A stretch of DNA of 6,613 bases from an uncultured Clostridia bacterium (GCA_947629735.1 CANREX010000085.1:1-6613); one strand, 5' to 3'; counted from the stretch's first letter, positions 1 through 4,783 are shown. Numbers and translations: made by a program. The notes: generated by a model not told the origin, from the sequence alone.

Positions 1-115
1 ACGGCGCAAGCAAAACCGCGCTTTTGCGCAGCGCAACTCAATTTGTGCATACCTGCACCTCAGCAGGGTGAAGTTGCACCATTATATAATACGTGCGCCC
101 TTAAAATGGCGCAAC
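1..115. other. Non-coding stretch with short inverted repeats
   Basis: I see no gene here. It holds several short stem-loops: GCAAAA/TTTTGC at 10-15 and 22-27, GTGCA/TGCAC at 45-49 and 54-58, and TGCGCC/GGCGCA at 94-99 and 108-113. TATAAT occurs at 85-90, but no -35 box lies 16-18 bp upstream and no gene follows on that strand, so I do not call a promoter. The stretch adjoins the structured repeat that begins at 116 and may be part of the same repeat-rich intergenic region, which continues beyond the left edge. Confidence 0.5.
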
Positions 116-245
116 GAGGGACGAGCGAGGCGTTTCATAGCACAGCACAGTGCGCTGTGCGTGCCGAAGCGAGATGAGCGAGCGCATATTGCAAGGCGCG
201 AGCGGTGACCGAGGCAAATGTTGCCCTTACATTTGCCGAGAAGAG
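116..245 (-). repeat. Two-hairpin structured repeat, left copy
   Basis: Read on the minus strand, this unit begins with CTCTTCTC. A hairpin of 9-bp perfect stem (arms 229-237 and 213-221) and 7-nt loop AAGGGCA follows. The block TCGGTCACCG (212-203) abuts the stem. A 40-nt linker contains GCAATATGCGC. A second hairpin has core GCACTGT (153-147) and a 7-bp stem GCACAGC/GCTGTGC. The unit ends with CGCTCGTCCCTC (127-116). The same order of parts, with different stem sequences, recurs in the opposite orientation at 1847-2022. Conserved loops with changing but still paired stems suggest that the fold is what is kept. It could be a MITE-like or REP-like dispersed element; I cannot assign it to a named family. 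Confidence 0.75.
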
Positions 246-255
246 CCCCTCAACC

Positions 256-300
256 TCACGAAAAATTTGCGGGCGCGCAACCGCACGCAAATTTTTGTGA
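256..300 (-). terminator. Candidate terminator hairpin after the small gene
   Basis: The arms AAAAATTTGCG (261-271) and CGCAAATTTTT (286-296) pair perfectly over 11 bp. TCAC/GTGA extends the stem around one bulged G at 260, and the loop is 14 nt. It begins 6 bp past the stop codon of the minus-strand gene at 306-566. On that strand the distal arm ends in TTTTT, so the stem base is A/T-rich as in an intrinsic terminator, but the T-run is inside the stem rather than after it. It may instead be one more member of the local hairpin population. Confidence 0.5.
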
Positions 301-305
301 ACTTT

Positions 306-566
306 TTATATGCGTTTAGCGGCAGCCGCGGTGGCGGCGGCAGCCGCTTTGCCGCTGCCGCCGCAATACGAAGCATAATACCTTCTCCCCTCAACATTCA
401 ACCCCTTCAAGCCGTCCATCTCGCGCAAAATATCCTCGGAACGCCTTAAACTTTCAGCCTTGACGGGGGAATTCTTCTCACGCGCGCTCTGATAGTAGAA
501 TTCCTCACCGCTGTGCCTCGCCCTGAGCATAGCCTTTTGCGCCGCAATGTAATTCAAAACTTCCAT
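306..566 (-). CDS. Small protein of unknown function, Ala-rich C-terminus
   Basis: This reading frame encodes 86 residues that I do not recognise. Three sequence features support a real gene: a ribosome binding site AGTGAGG (580-574) 7 nt before the ATG, an extended -10 box TGCTATAAT just upstream, and a candidate terminator just after the stop. Residues 1-60 are charged and probably helical, with many Glu, Arg and Lys, and there is no signal peptide or membrane segment. From about residue 69 the protein turns into a low-complexity Gly/Ala tail (GGSGKAAAAATAAAAKRI). That tail is encoded by an 11-bp GC-rich inverted repeat at 334-364, so the C-terminus may derive from a repeat that invaded the 3' end. 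It is transcribed divergently from the WYL regulator and shares its candidate operator, so it is the likeliest direct target of that regulator. No function is proposed. Confidence 0.6.
   Translation of the reverse strand: MEVLNYIAAQKAMLRARHSGEEFYYQSAREKNSPVKAESLRRSEDILREMDGLKGLNVEGRRYYASYCGGSGKAAAAATAAAAKRI
334..364. repeat. GC-rich hairpin inside the small gene
   Basis: GCGGCGGCAGC (334-344) and GCTGCCGCCGC (354-364) are perfect inverted arms of 11 bp around a 9-nt loop. The palindrome lies within the last codons of the minus-strand gene and encodes its alanine run. Similar-sized GC-rich hairpins fill the non-coding parts of the window, which suggests this is an intergenic-type hairpin captured by a reading frame. 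Confidence 0.6.
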
Positions 567-596
567 GACAAAACCTCACTTAATGTTTTCGCCTTA

Positions 597-605
597 ATTA
601 TAGCA
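597..605 (-). promoter_or_regulatory. Extended -10 promoter of the small gene
   Basis: On the minus strand TATAAT (602-597) is preceded by TGC, giving an extended -10 element of the form TGnTATAAT. There is no good -35 box at 16-18 bp, as is usual for extended -10 promoters. The expected start near 590 gives a leader of about 24 nt containing AGTGAGG (580-574). The region where a -35 would lie falls in the inverted repeat at 614-628, so both divergent promoters could be controlled by one bound protein. Confidence 0.6.
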
Positions 606-612
606 ATAATAC

Positions 613-641
613 TTGACATATATTGTCATATATATTAAAAT
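613..641 (+). promoter_or_regulatory. Sigma-A type promoter of the WYL regulator
   Basis: A consensus -35 box TTGACA (613-618) is followed after exactly 17 bp by TAAAAT (636-641), which matches TATAAT in five of six positions. Transcription would start near 648, leaving a leader of about 32 nt with AGGCGG (668-673) 6 nt before the ATG at 680. Confidence 0.75.
614..628. promoter_or_regulatory. Candidate operator for the WYL regulator
   Basis: TGACA (614-618) and TGTCA (624-628) form an inverted repeat with a 5-bp AT centre. It overlaps the -35 box of the regulator and lies upstream of the -10 box of the divergent small gene. Position and symmetry fit a site for a dimeric HTH protein that represses its own promoter and controls its neighbour. 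Autoregulation of WYL-family regulators from the divergent intergenic region is common; binding here is inferred, not shown. Confidence 0.55.
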
Positions 642-679
642 ATTTTATGCTTTTTTAATAATTTATTAGGCGGTGGGTC

Positions 680-1606
680 ATGAAATACCGGATTATGATA
701 AAAATGTTGAGCGTTTTGCTCACGAGAAGAAAGGTGACGGCGGCGGAACTTGCGGAGCGGTTTGAAATCTCCATAAGGAGCGTCTATCGCTATGTGGAAG
801 AGATGAACGTCGCGGGCGTGCCTATCGACGTGGTGCGGGGCAGGTACGGCGGCATCTGCCTTTGCGATACGTTCAGACTTCCCAACGGATATTTCACTCG
901 CGGGGAGTACGCCGCGGCAATAAACGCGTTGACGGCTATGAATTCCCAACTCGGCGACGGGGACACCCTATCCGCGCTCGAAAAACTCAGGCAGCGGCAA
1001 AAGACGGACAAGCGGGAAATGAGCGTGACGGGCAACATAATAATAGACGGCGGCGCGTGGTGCGACATGGACAAATTCTCCGAAAAAATGCGCGTCTGCG
1101 AGCAGGCGGTCAACGAATGTCTGCGGCTGGAAATCGACTACGTTTCCCGCGAGGGCGAGCACACAAAGAGGGTCATCGACCCTCACGTGCTCATCTTCAA
1201 GCAAAACGTGTGGTACGTCTACGCGTACTGTCACTCCCGCGCAGATTTCAGGACGTTCAAGATAGGCAGAATAAAGTCGGCGCGTTTCACGGGGCGGAAC
1301 TTCAAAAAGAGGCAGTTCAGCAAGAAGGACATCCCCTTAAATTTCGAATATACTTCCGAACAGCTCACCGACGTAACGCTGCAAATCAACAAGGATGCCG
1401 CTCCCGAAATCGAGGAGTGGCTGGGCGTGGACTGCATCGAGCCGCGCGGCGAAGGACTTATTGCACAAGTCAGCCTGCCCGACGACGACATGCTTGTGGA
1501 CAAAATTTTAGGCTTCGGCGGGAAAGTGAAAGTGATTTCTCCCGAACCTCTGCGCGAAAAAGTCGCCTCCGCCGCAAAGGCGATTTACTCCGCCTACGAA
1601 CGGTAA
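680..1606 (+). CDS. WYL-domain transcriptional regulator (YafY-like)
   Basis: This encodes a 308-residue DNA-binding protein of the HTH-WYL family. Residues about 5-57 form a winged helix-turn-helix, with the recognition helix near SIRSVYRYVEEM (31-42). Residues about 137-205 match a WYL domain: the motif appears as VWYVYAYC (177-184) and is followed by FRTFKIGRI (190-198), a conserved ligand-contact stretch in this family. Residues about 229-303 are a WCX-type C-terminal domain. The length is typical. The ATG at 680 is chosen for its AGGCGG ribosome site and for a well-formed promoter 39 bp upstream. WYL proteins sense small ligands, often nucleotides or nucleic acid fragments, and act as repressors or activators; the ligand here is unknown. 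The only obvious target is the divergent small gene, together with its own promoter. Confidence 0.9.
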   Translation: MKYRIMIKMLSVLLTRRKVTAAELAERFEISIRSVYRYVEEMNVAGVPIDVVRGRYGGICLCDTFRLPNGYFTRGEYAAAINALTAMNSQLGDGDTLSALEKLRQRQKTDKREMSVTGNIIIDGGAWCDMDKFSEKMRVCEQAVNECLRLEIDYVSREGEHTKRVIDPHVLIFKQNVWYVYAYCHSRADFRTFKIGRIKSARFTGRNFKKRQFSKKDIPLNFEYTSEQLTDVTLQINKDAAPEIEEWLGVDCIEPRGEGLIAQVSLPDDDMLVDKILGFGGKVKVISPEPLREKVASAAKAIYSAYER

Positions 1607-1647
1607 TTTTAAAGTAAACATGACTTTATTATGGATAATATTTATAT

Positions 1648-1690
1648 TATACCGCCCCGCTTCCCTACTCTCGGGAAGCGGGGCGGTATA
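1648..1690. repeat. 18-bp perfect hairpin after the regulator
   Basis: The arms 1648-1665 and 1673-1690 are perfectly complementary over 18 bp around the 7-nt loop TACTCTC. It lies 41 bp past the regulator stop and could end its transcript, but no T-run follows on either strand, so a classical intrinsic terminator is not supported. Its upper part (CCCCGCTTCCC/GGGAAGCGGGG) is related to the hairpin at 2267-2300, and its right arm plus the following bases are repeated near 2031, so it belongs to a local repeat family. Confidence 0.7.
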
Positions 1691-1696
1691 GAATGT

Positions 1697-1738
1697 TGTC
1701 ATTCTATTCGACTTTTTACTGTTATTCTGCCGAGGGCG
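1697..1738 (+). repeat. Partial copies of the TGTCATTCT repeat
   Basis: TGTCATTCT at 1697-1705 and the diverged copy TGTTATTCTGCCGAGGGCG at 1720-1738 match TGTCATTCTGCCCGAGGGCG at 2053-2072 and the start of the nested element at 2094. The order hairpin arm, GGTATAGA, TGTCATTCT is shared with 2031-2061. These appear to be fragments of one short repeated intergenic element. Confidence 0.6.
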
Positions 1739-1780
1739 TTATAATAATGTGGTAAACCCCACACCCTACCCTGCCCTCCC

Positions 1781-1853
1781 CCTTCTCACACGGCGTAAGG
1801 GCAACGCCGTGTTCGGTCACCGTTCGCGCGGGACTATATGCGCTCACTCTCTC
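1781..1853 (+). repeat. Structured repeat, truncated unit
   Basis: After CCTTCTC comes a hairpin of 9-bp perfect stem (ACACGGCGT 1788-1796, ACGCCGTGT 1804-1812) and loop AAGGGCA. It is followed at once by TCGGTCACCG (1813-1822), then TTCGCGCGGGACTATATGCG and CTCACTCTCTC. The second hairpin type is missing, and the next unit begins 66 bp later. The loop is identical to that of the left copy at 116-245 although the stem sequence is different. Confidence 0.75.
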
Positions 1854-2022
1854 AAAAGGCGTAAGGACAACGCCTTTTTCGGTCACCGCTTGCGCCAAGC
1901 AATATGCGCAAGCTCAACTCGTGCGACAAAATAGTGCACTGCACTATTTTGAGAATTTCGCACTCGGCTCGCGCGGCAAAACAGTGCACTGTACTGTTTT
2001 GAGAAGCCCGCGCTCGTCCCTC
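1847..2022 (+). repeat. Two-hairpin structured repeat, right full copy
   Basis: The unit starts with CTCTCTC, then a 9-bp stem (AAAAGGCGT 1854-1862, ACGCCTTTT 1870-1878) with loop AAGGACA, then TCGGTCACCG (1879-1888). A 38-nt linker carries GCAATATGCGC and an extra 8-bp stem GCTTGCGC/GCGCAAGC (1888-1895, 1906-1913). Two copies of the second hairpin type follow (1927-1951 and 1977-2001), and the unit ends with CGCTCGTCCCTC (2011-2022). Without the extra 50-bp tandem unit it has nearly the same length and order of parts as 116-245. The first hairpin followed by TTTTT could also stop transcription on the plus strand. Confidence 0.78.
1927..2022 (+). repeat. 50-bp tandem duplication with covarying hairpins
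   Basis: Two 25-nt odd palindromes start 50 bp apart, at 1927 and 1977. Each is a 9-bp stem around a 7-nt core, GCACTGC in the first and GCACTGT in the second. The stem CAAAATAGT/ACTATTTTG becomes CAAAACAGT/ACTGTTTTG: the T-A pair (1932 with 1946) is replaced by C-G (1982 with 1996), so pairing is kept. Each hairpin is followed by AGAA and a CG-rich linker. Confidence 0.75.
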
Positions 2023-2030
2023 AACCAAGG

Positions 2031-2279
2031 GGAGTGGGGAGGTATAGAGAAGTGTCATTCTGCCCGAGGGCGACACACCCTATCTCCCCTTACTGTCATT
2101 CTGAGCAAGCACCGCAGGTGCGCAGTCGAAGAATCCGGTATTATTTAGTGAAAAAGCCGTTTCAAAGTTACTCCCTACCACCACCATGGGATTCTTCGGC
2201 GCAATCGAACGCTGCGCGTTCTCATTTGCTCAGAATGACAACCTTTAAAATACCGCCTACACTATATCTCCCCACTTCC
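2031..2279. repeat. Nested inverted-repeat element with TGTCATTCTGAGC ends
   Basis: TGTCATTCTGAGCAA (2094-2108) is perfectly inverted at 2226-2240, and CGAAGAATCC (2127-2136) is inverted at 2189-2198, giving a nested structure with ends 147 bp apart. Related outer sequence flanks it on both sides: GGAGTGGGGAGGTATAGAG at 2031-2049 and, inverted, CTATATCTCCCCACTTCC at 2262-2279. From memory, the pair TGTCATTCTGAGC...CGAAGAATCC is a common intergenic repeat motif in many unrelated bacterial drafts. No coding sequence for a transposase is present, so this would be a non-autonomous element. Confidence 0.7.
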
Positions 2280-2300
2280 ATAGATAGGGAAGTGGGGAGA
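2267..2300. repeat. 13-bp hairpin with GTGGGGAGA arm
   Basis: TCTCCCCACTTCC (2267-2279) pairs perfectly with GGAAGTGGGGAGA (2288-2300) around an 8-nt loop. It is related to the stem at 1648-1690, with GC-to-AT pair changes that keep pairing, and to the shorter hairpin at 2411-2434. Confidence 0.7.
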
Positions 2301-2304
2301 GGGA

Positions 2305-2321
2305 GCGCGATTTTATCGCGC
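2305..2321. repeat. Short tight hairpin
   Basis: GCGCGAT (2305-2311) and ATCGCGC (2315-2321) pair around a TTT loop. It stands immediately beside the 2267-2300 hairpin. No function can be assigned. Confidence 0.5.
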
Positions 2322-2410
2322 GGAAAAAGGGCAATAGGTGGAATTGCGGGAGCAAACACTTTTTATAATACGGCAAAAAATATCCCTGCCCCTCTTTTCG
2401 CTTCGCTCAT

Positions 2411-2434
2411 TCTCCCCACCCCAAGGTGGGGAGA
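2411..2434. repeat. 10-bp hairpin TCTCCCCACC/GGTGGGGAGA
   Basis: The arms 2411-2420 and 2425-2434 pair perfectly with the 4-nt loop CCAA. The arm sequence TCTCCCCAC is shared with the hairpin at 2267-2300, so these look like two members of one hairpin family about 145 bp apart. Confidence 0.65.
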
Positions 2435-2489
2435 TATAAAAGGCGGCGGCTGAGCCAAAAAGCTCGGATATATTTGCAATTACGTAGTC

Positions 2490-2612
2490 TATAAACGCAG
2501 AGAAGCAAGCAAGACAAGAAAAGCGAGCACCGACCGCAGGGAGTTTACATAGACGTAAACGACCAAGGCGGCGCGGAGCTTGACACAGTATTGCGACGCT
2601 TATATGCGTTTA
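2490..2612. repeat. Possible repeat element bounded by TAAACGCA/TGCGTTTA
   Basis: The stretch has no credible gene. TAAACGCA (2492-2499) is inverted as TGCGTTTA (2605-2612), and a central stem GTTTAC-ATAGAC-GTAAAC lies at 2543-2560. The purine-rich AAGCAAGCAAGACAAGAAAA stretch and the GTTTACATAGACGTAAAC core look to me like dispersed intergenic sequence seen in other Clostridia, but that is recollection and not evidence from this window. Confidence 0.4.
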
Positions 2613-2621
2613 CGCGGTAAC

Positions 2622-2663
2622 GTGCGAAGCGCGGCGAGGCTAAAACCTCGCCGCGCTTCGCAC
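2622..2663 (-). terminator. 18-bp perfect hairpin, possible end of the hinT transcript
   Basis: The arms 2622-2639 and 2646-2663 are perfectly complementary over 18 bp with the 6-nt loop CTAAAA. It lies 25 bp beyond the hinT stop codon on the minus strand and is the last strong structure before the convergent repeat region. No T-run follows the stem on the minus strand, so termination is inferred from position and stability only; it may be a dispersed palindrome. Confidence 0.5.
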
Positions 2664-2688
2664 AATAGCGCAAACTTTTCGTAAATCT

Positions 2689-3030
2689 TCACATCTCCCC
2701 CAGCTTTTCGCCGCCGAGAATGTGAATATGCAGGTGAAACACCGTCTGCCCGGCGTCGTCGCCCTGATTTATTATCAGTCTGTAACCGTTATCGCAGCCG
2801 TTCTGCCTTGCAATTTGGGGTATCTTCCCGAGCATATACGCTAAAATCTCCCTCTCGCTATCCCCCATCTCTTCAAGCAACTTGAAGTGCGTTTTGGGCA
2901 CTGCGAGAAGGTGCACCGCCGCTTTGGGTTCAAGGTCCTTGAAAACGCACATTTTTTCGTCCTCATAGACCTTAGCCGCGGGGATATCACCCCTGATTAT
3001 TCCGCAAAAGACGCATTTTCCGTCAAGCAT
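2689..3030 (-). CDS. hinT: HIT-family nucleotide phosphoramidase (HinT-like)
   Basis: This encodes 113 residues, the usual length for the HinT branch of the histidine triad family, which hydrolyses AMP-lysine type phosphoramidates and related adenylates in the cytoplasm. The signature HLHIHILGG (residues 99-107) supplies the triad, with the middle His101 the expected nucleophile. Cys6 and Cys9 near the N-terminus and His48 in PKTH fit the zinc site of many bacterial members. The ATG at 3030 is preferred over an upstream ATG at 3075 because GAGGAGGG (3048-3041) stands 10 nt before it and MLDGKCVFCGII is the typical family N-terminus. The start lies 34 bp inside the end of the PrsW-like gene in another frame, so translation of the two is probably coupled. 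A HIT gene near mtaB is common in Clostridia. Confidence 0.93.
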   Translation of the reverse strand: MLDGKCVFCGIIRGDIPAAKVYEDEKMCVFKDLEPKAAVHLLAVPKTHFKLLEEMGDSEREILAYMLGKIPQIARQNGCDNGYRLIINQGDDAGQTVFHLHIHILGGEKLGEM

Positions 3031-4742
3031 AATTTTTTTACCCTCCTCGATTTTATTTCCAAACCTATATAGCAAACAACCGACGCGCCGAACACTGCCG
3101 CAAAGGTGGCGAACAGCGCGACGTACCTCGGCTCTCCGAGGTCGCGGACAAACGACGCGTCGTATATGAACACGGTGATTTTGCCGTCCGACTCGAAATT
3201 AAAGCCCGTGACCGAGCTGTTGAGCCTGAAAAATGTCGCGTACAGCCTGCCGTCGTTGTAAAGCGATTCCTGAATGTATTTGATGTGCGCGCCCTCTGCG
3301 GTGACCTGTTCCACGGCAATCTGCGACAGCATGTAGTGATATGTGTTGTCTACCGCGTCGTAAAATACGCTGTAAACGTAGTCGAATGCGTCTCCGCCCG
3401 CAACCACGCGCTGCGTCACCTGCGAAAGCGTTCCGTTTACGGTGACCTCGTCCGTGTTCCCCGATAAATCGTGCGTGTTGTAAGGGCGGTTGGGGTCGTA
3501 GTCGAACTCCTCCCCGTTTTGCATGAACTCCACGAAGCTCTCCGCGTCGTCGAACGTCTCCGTGCCGTAGGTTTCCCTGAACGGAATGTAGCAATAGACG
3601 ACCGCTATCGCAGCCATTAAAAACGCGCCGAGGGCAAGCGTAAACCGCCCCCAATGCTTCCAATACAGATAGTGCCTTTCGTTGACGGTCAGCTTATCCT
3701 GCTTGAAGTAATCTTGCGGGGCTTTGGTTATGCCCGCCGTGCGGAACACCGCCTTGCGTTCCATGACGACAACCACTATGCCCGCCGTCAAAGAGGCGAT
3801 AACGCAGCCGCCGCAGACGAAAATTCTGCCGACGTAGGAAAGGGGCAAGTCCCAACAGATATGCAGCCCGCAGACCGCCGCGAGGACGACGTAATTCAAT
3901 GCGTTGAACATGTGCCGCTTGAAATGGCAATACGCCCACCCGACGAGAGCCGTCCATATTGAGTGCGTGCAGAACGCCGTCACCCCGCGGGAGAACGACA
4001 CGCTTATTATCGTTGTGAGATTGAGCGCGGGGAGTTCGTTGGAGAGCACGAAGATATAACCCATGTCCTCCACTATCGAAAAGCCGCAGCCTATCGCAGC
4101 GCCTATTATAAAGCCCGAAAGCGGGGTGTTCTTGCGCGCCATAACTATTGCCGCAACCGTGACGACAGCCTTGGAGAGTTCCTCGAAAAACCCCGCGTAT
4201 ACCGCGGCGAGCCACTCGTTGGGGTAAGGAAACGTAGCGAACAGCGCCTGAGACAGCACGCACGCCGCCGTGCCGCCCACCAACAACACGAACAGCACGA
4301 AGATAAAGCTCATGTCGCGCTGGGGATACAGCTCGAACATAAGCAGCAGGAAGGGCAGGTTGAACATCGTCGCCGCGAGCGCCGTTACGGCAGGACCGAA
4401 CAACTCGTTGCCCGTAAAGCGAATGATGAGCAAGAACACGGCGTAGAGTATGAACAGCATGACGAACAGCCTGAAATACGCCCAGGGATACGCCCTGTTC
4501 ACGCCTTTCGTGGAGCGCACGCCGCGGGTGAGAAGTTCGGAATATTCCCCGCCCGTGCGGCGGCGGAACGTCTGCAACAGGAAGTATTTTACCTGCTTTG
4601 CCGCCCCCGCGACGGGCTTTTTCCCGCCTTTTCGACCCTTTTTATCGTCATTTTCGGGCGAAGTCGCCTGCGCTTCGTCCTCGGGCAGGGAGAACTCCTC
4701 TTCCTCTCCGCCTATTGAATTTTCTCCGTTATTTTCCTGCAT
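2997..4742 (-). CDS. PrsW-family intramembrane metalloprotease with extra C-terminal ectodomain
   Basis: This encodes a 581-residue membrane protein. The family motifs are all present: EELSK (187-191), FSIVED (221-226) and HICWD (294-298), with a further His at 260. These match the EExxK, FxxxE and HxxxD motifs of PrsW, which cleaves membrane proteins such as anti-sigma factors. Residues 1-85 are a charged, probably cytoplasmic tail. About eight membrane segments follow between 88 and 328. A second part has membrane segments at about 367-387 and 540-562 enclosing a domain of roughly 150 polar residues, with tyrosine, aspartate and NxS/T-rich stretches. PrsW of Bacillus subtilis has only about 220 residues, so both ends are additions. 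The ATG at 4742 has AAAGGAAAG just upstream, and a TATAAT box lies 36 bp before it. It overlaps hinT by 34 bp. The substrate is unknown; no sigma or anti-sigma gene is in the window. Confidence 0.85.
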   Translation of the reverse strand: MQENNGENSIGGEEEEFSLPEDEAQATSPENDDKKGRKGGKKPVAGAAKQVKYFLLQTFRRRTGGEYSELLTRGVRSTKGVNRAYPWAYFRLFVMLFILYAVFLLIIRFTGNELFGPAVTALAATMFNLPFLLLMFELYPQRDMSFIFVLFVLLVGGTAACVLSQALFATFPYPNEWLAAVYAGFFEELSKAVVTVAAIVMARKNTPLSGFIIGAAIGCGFSIVEDMGYIFVLSNELPALNLTTIISVSFSRGVTAFCTHSIWTALVGWAYCHFKRHMFNALNYVVLAAVCGLHICWDLPLSYVGRIFVCGGCVIASLTAGIVVVVMERKAVFRTAGITKAPQDYFKQDKLTVNERHYLYWKHWGRFTLALGAFLMAAIAVVYCYIPFRETYGTETFDDAESFVEFMQNGEEFDYDPNRPYNTHDLSGNTDEVTVNGTLSQVTQRVVAGGDAFDYVYSVFYDAVDNTYHYMLSQIAVEQVTAEGAHIKYIQESLYNDGRLYATFFRLNSSVTGFNFESDGKITVFIYDASFVRDLGEPRYVALFATFAAVFGASVVCYIGLEIKSRRVKKLCLTENASFAE

Positions 4743-4777
4743 AACTTTCCTTTTATGCCTTAATATGTTGCACCGAT

Positions 4778-4783
4778 ATTATA
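4778..4783 (-). promoter_or_regulatory. Candidate -10 box for the prsW-like gene
   Basis: TATAAT on the minus strand (4783-4778) would start transcription near 4771, about 28 nt before the ATG. The matching -35 is weak (TTAATT at 17 bp) and lies in the 15-bp tandem repeat at 4791-4820. It suggests that the protease and hinT can be transcribed separately from rsmE-mtaB. Confidence 0.45.

Noticed and set aside
862..1617. Long plus-strand frame of 251 codons
   Set aside because: It overlaps the WYL regulator in another frame and is rich in Arg and Gly, as expected for an out-of-frame reading of GC-rich coding DNA.
1749..1934. Plus-strand reading frame with a periodic peptide (RRKGNAVFGHR, RRKDNAFFGHR)
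   Set aside because: The periodicity comes from two repeat units spaced 66 bp apart, a multiple of three. The frame runs through hairpin stems, has no ribosome site, and the constant parts are constant as DNA on either strand.
1788..2001. CRISPR array
   Set aside because: There are only two units of each type, the repeats are hairpins of changing sequence, no equal-length unique spacers are present, and no cas gene is nearby.
116..2022. Retron or other reverse-transcriptase system
   Set aside because: Structured repeats are present, but no reverse transcriptase or other effector gene lies in the window.
2031..2300. Complete insertion sequence
   Set aside because: Inverted repeats exist but there is no transposase reading frame between them.
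2034..2453. Plus-strand frame of 139 codons in the repeat region
   Set aside because: It spans the nested inverted element and several hairpins, has no ribosome site, and the residue composition follows the repeats.
3031..3075. Longer HinT start at 3075
   Set aside because: The extra 15 residues lie before a strong ribosome site and before the usual family N-terminus, so the start at 3030 is better.
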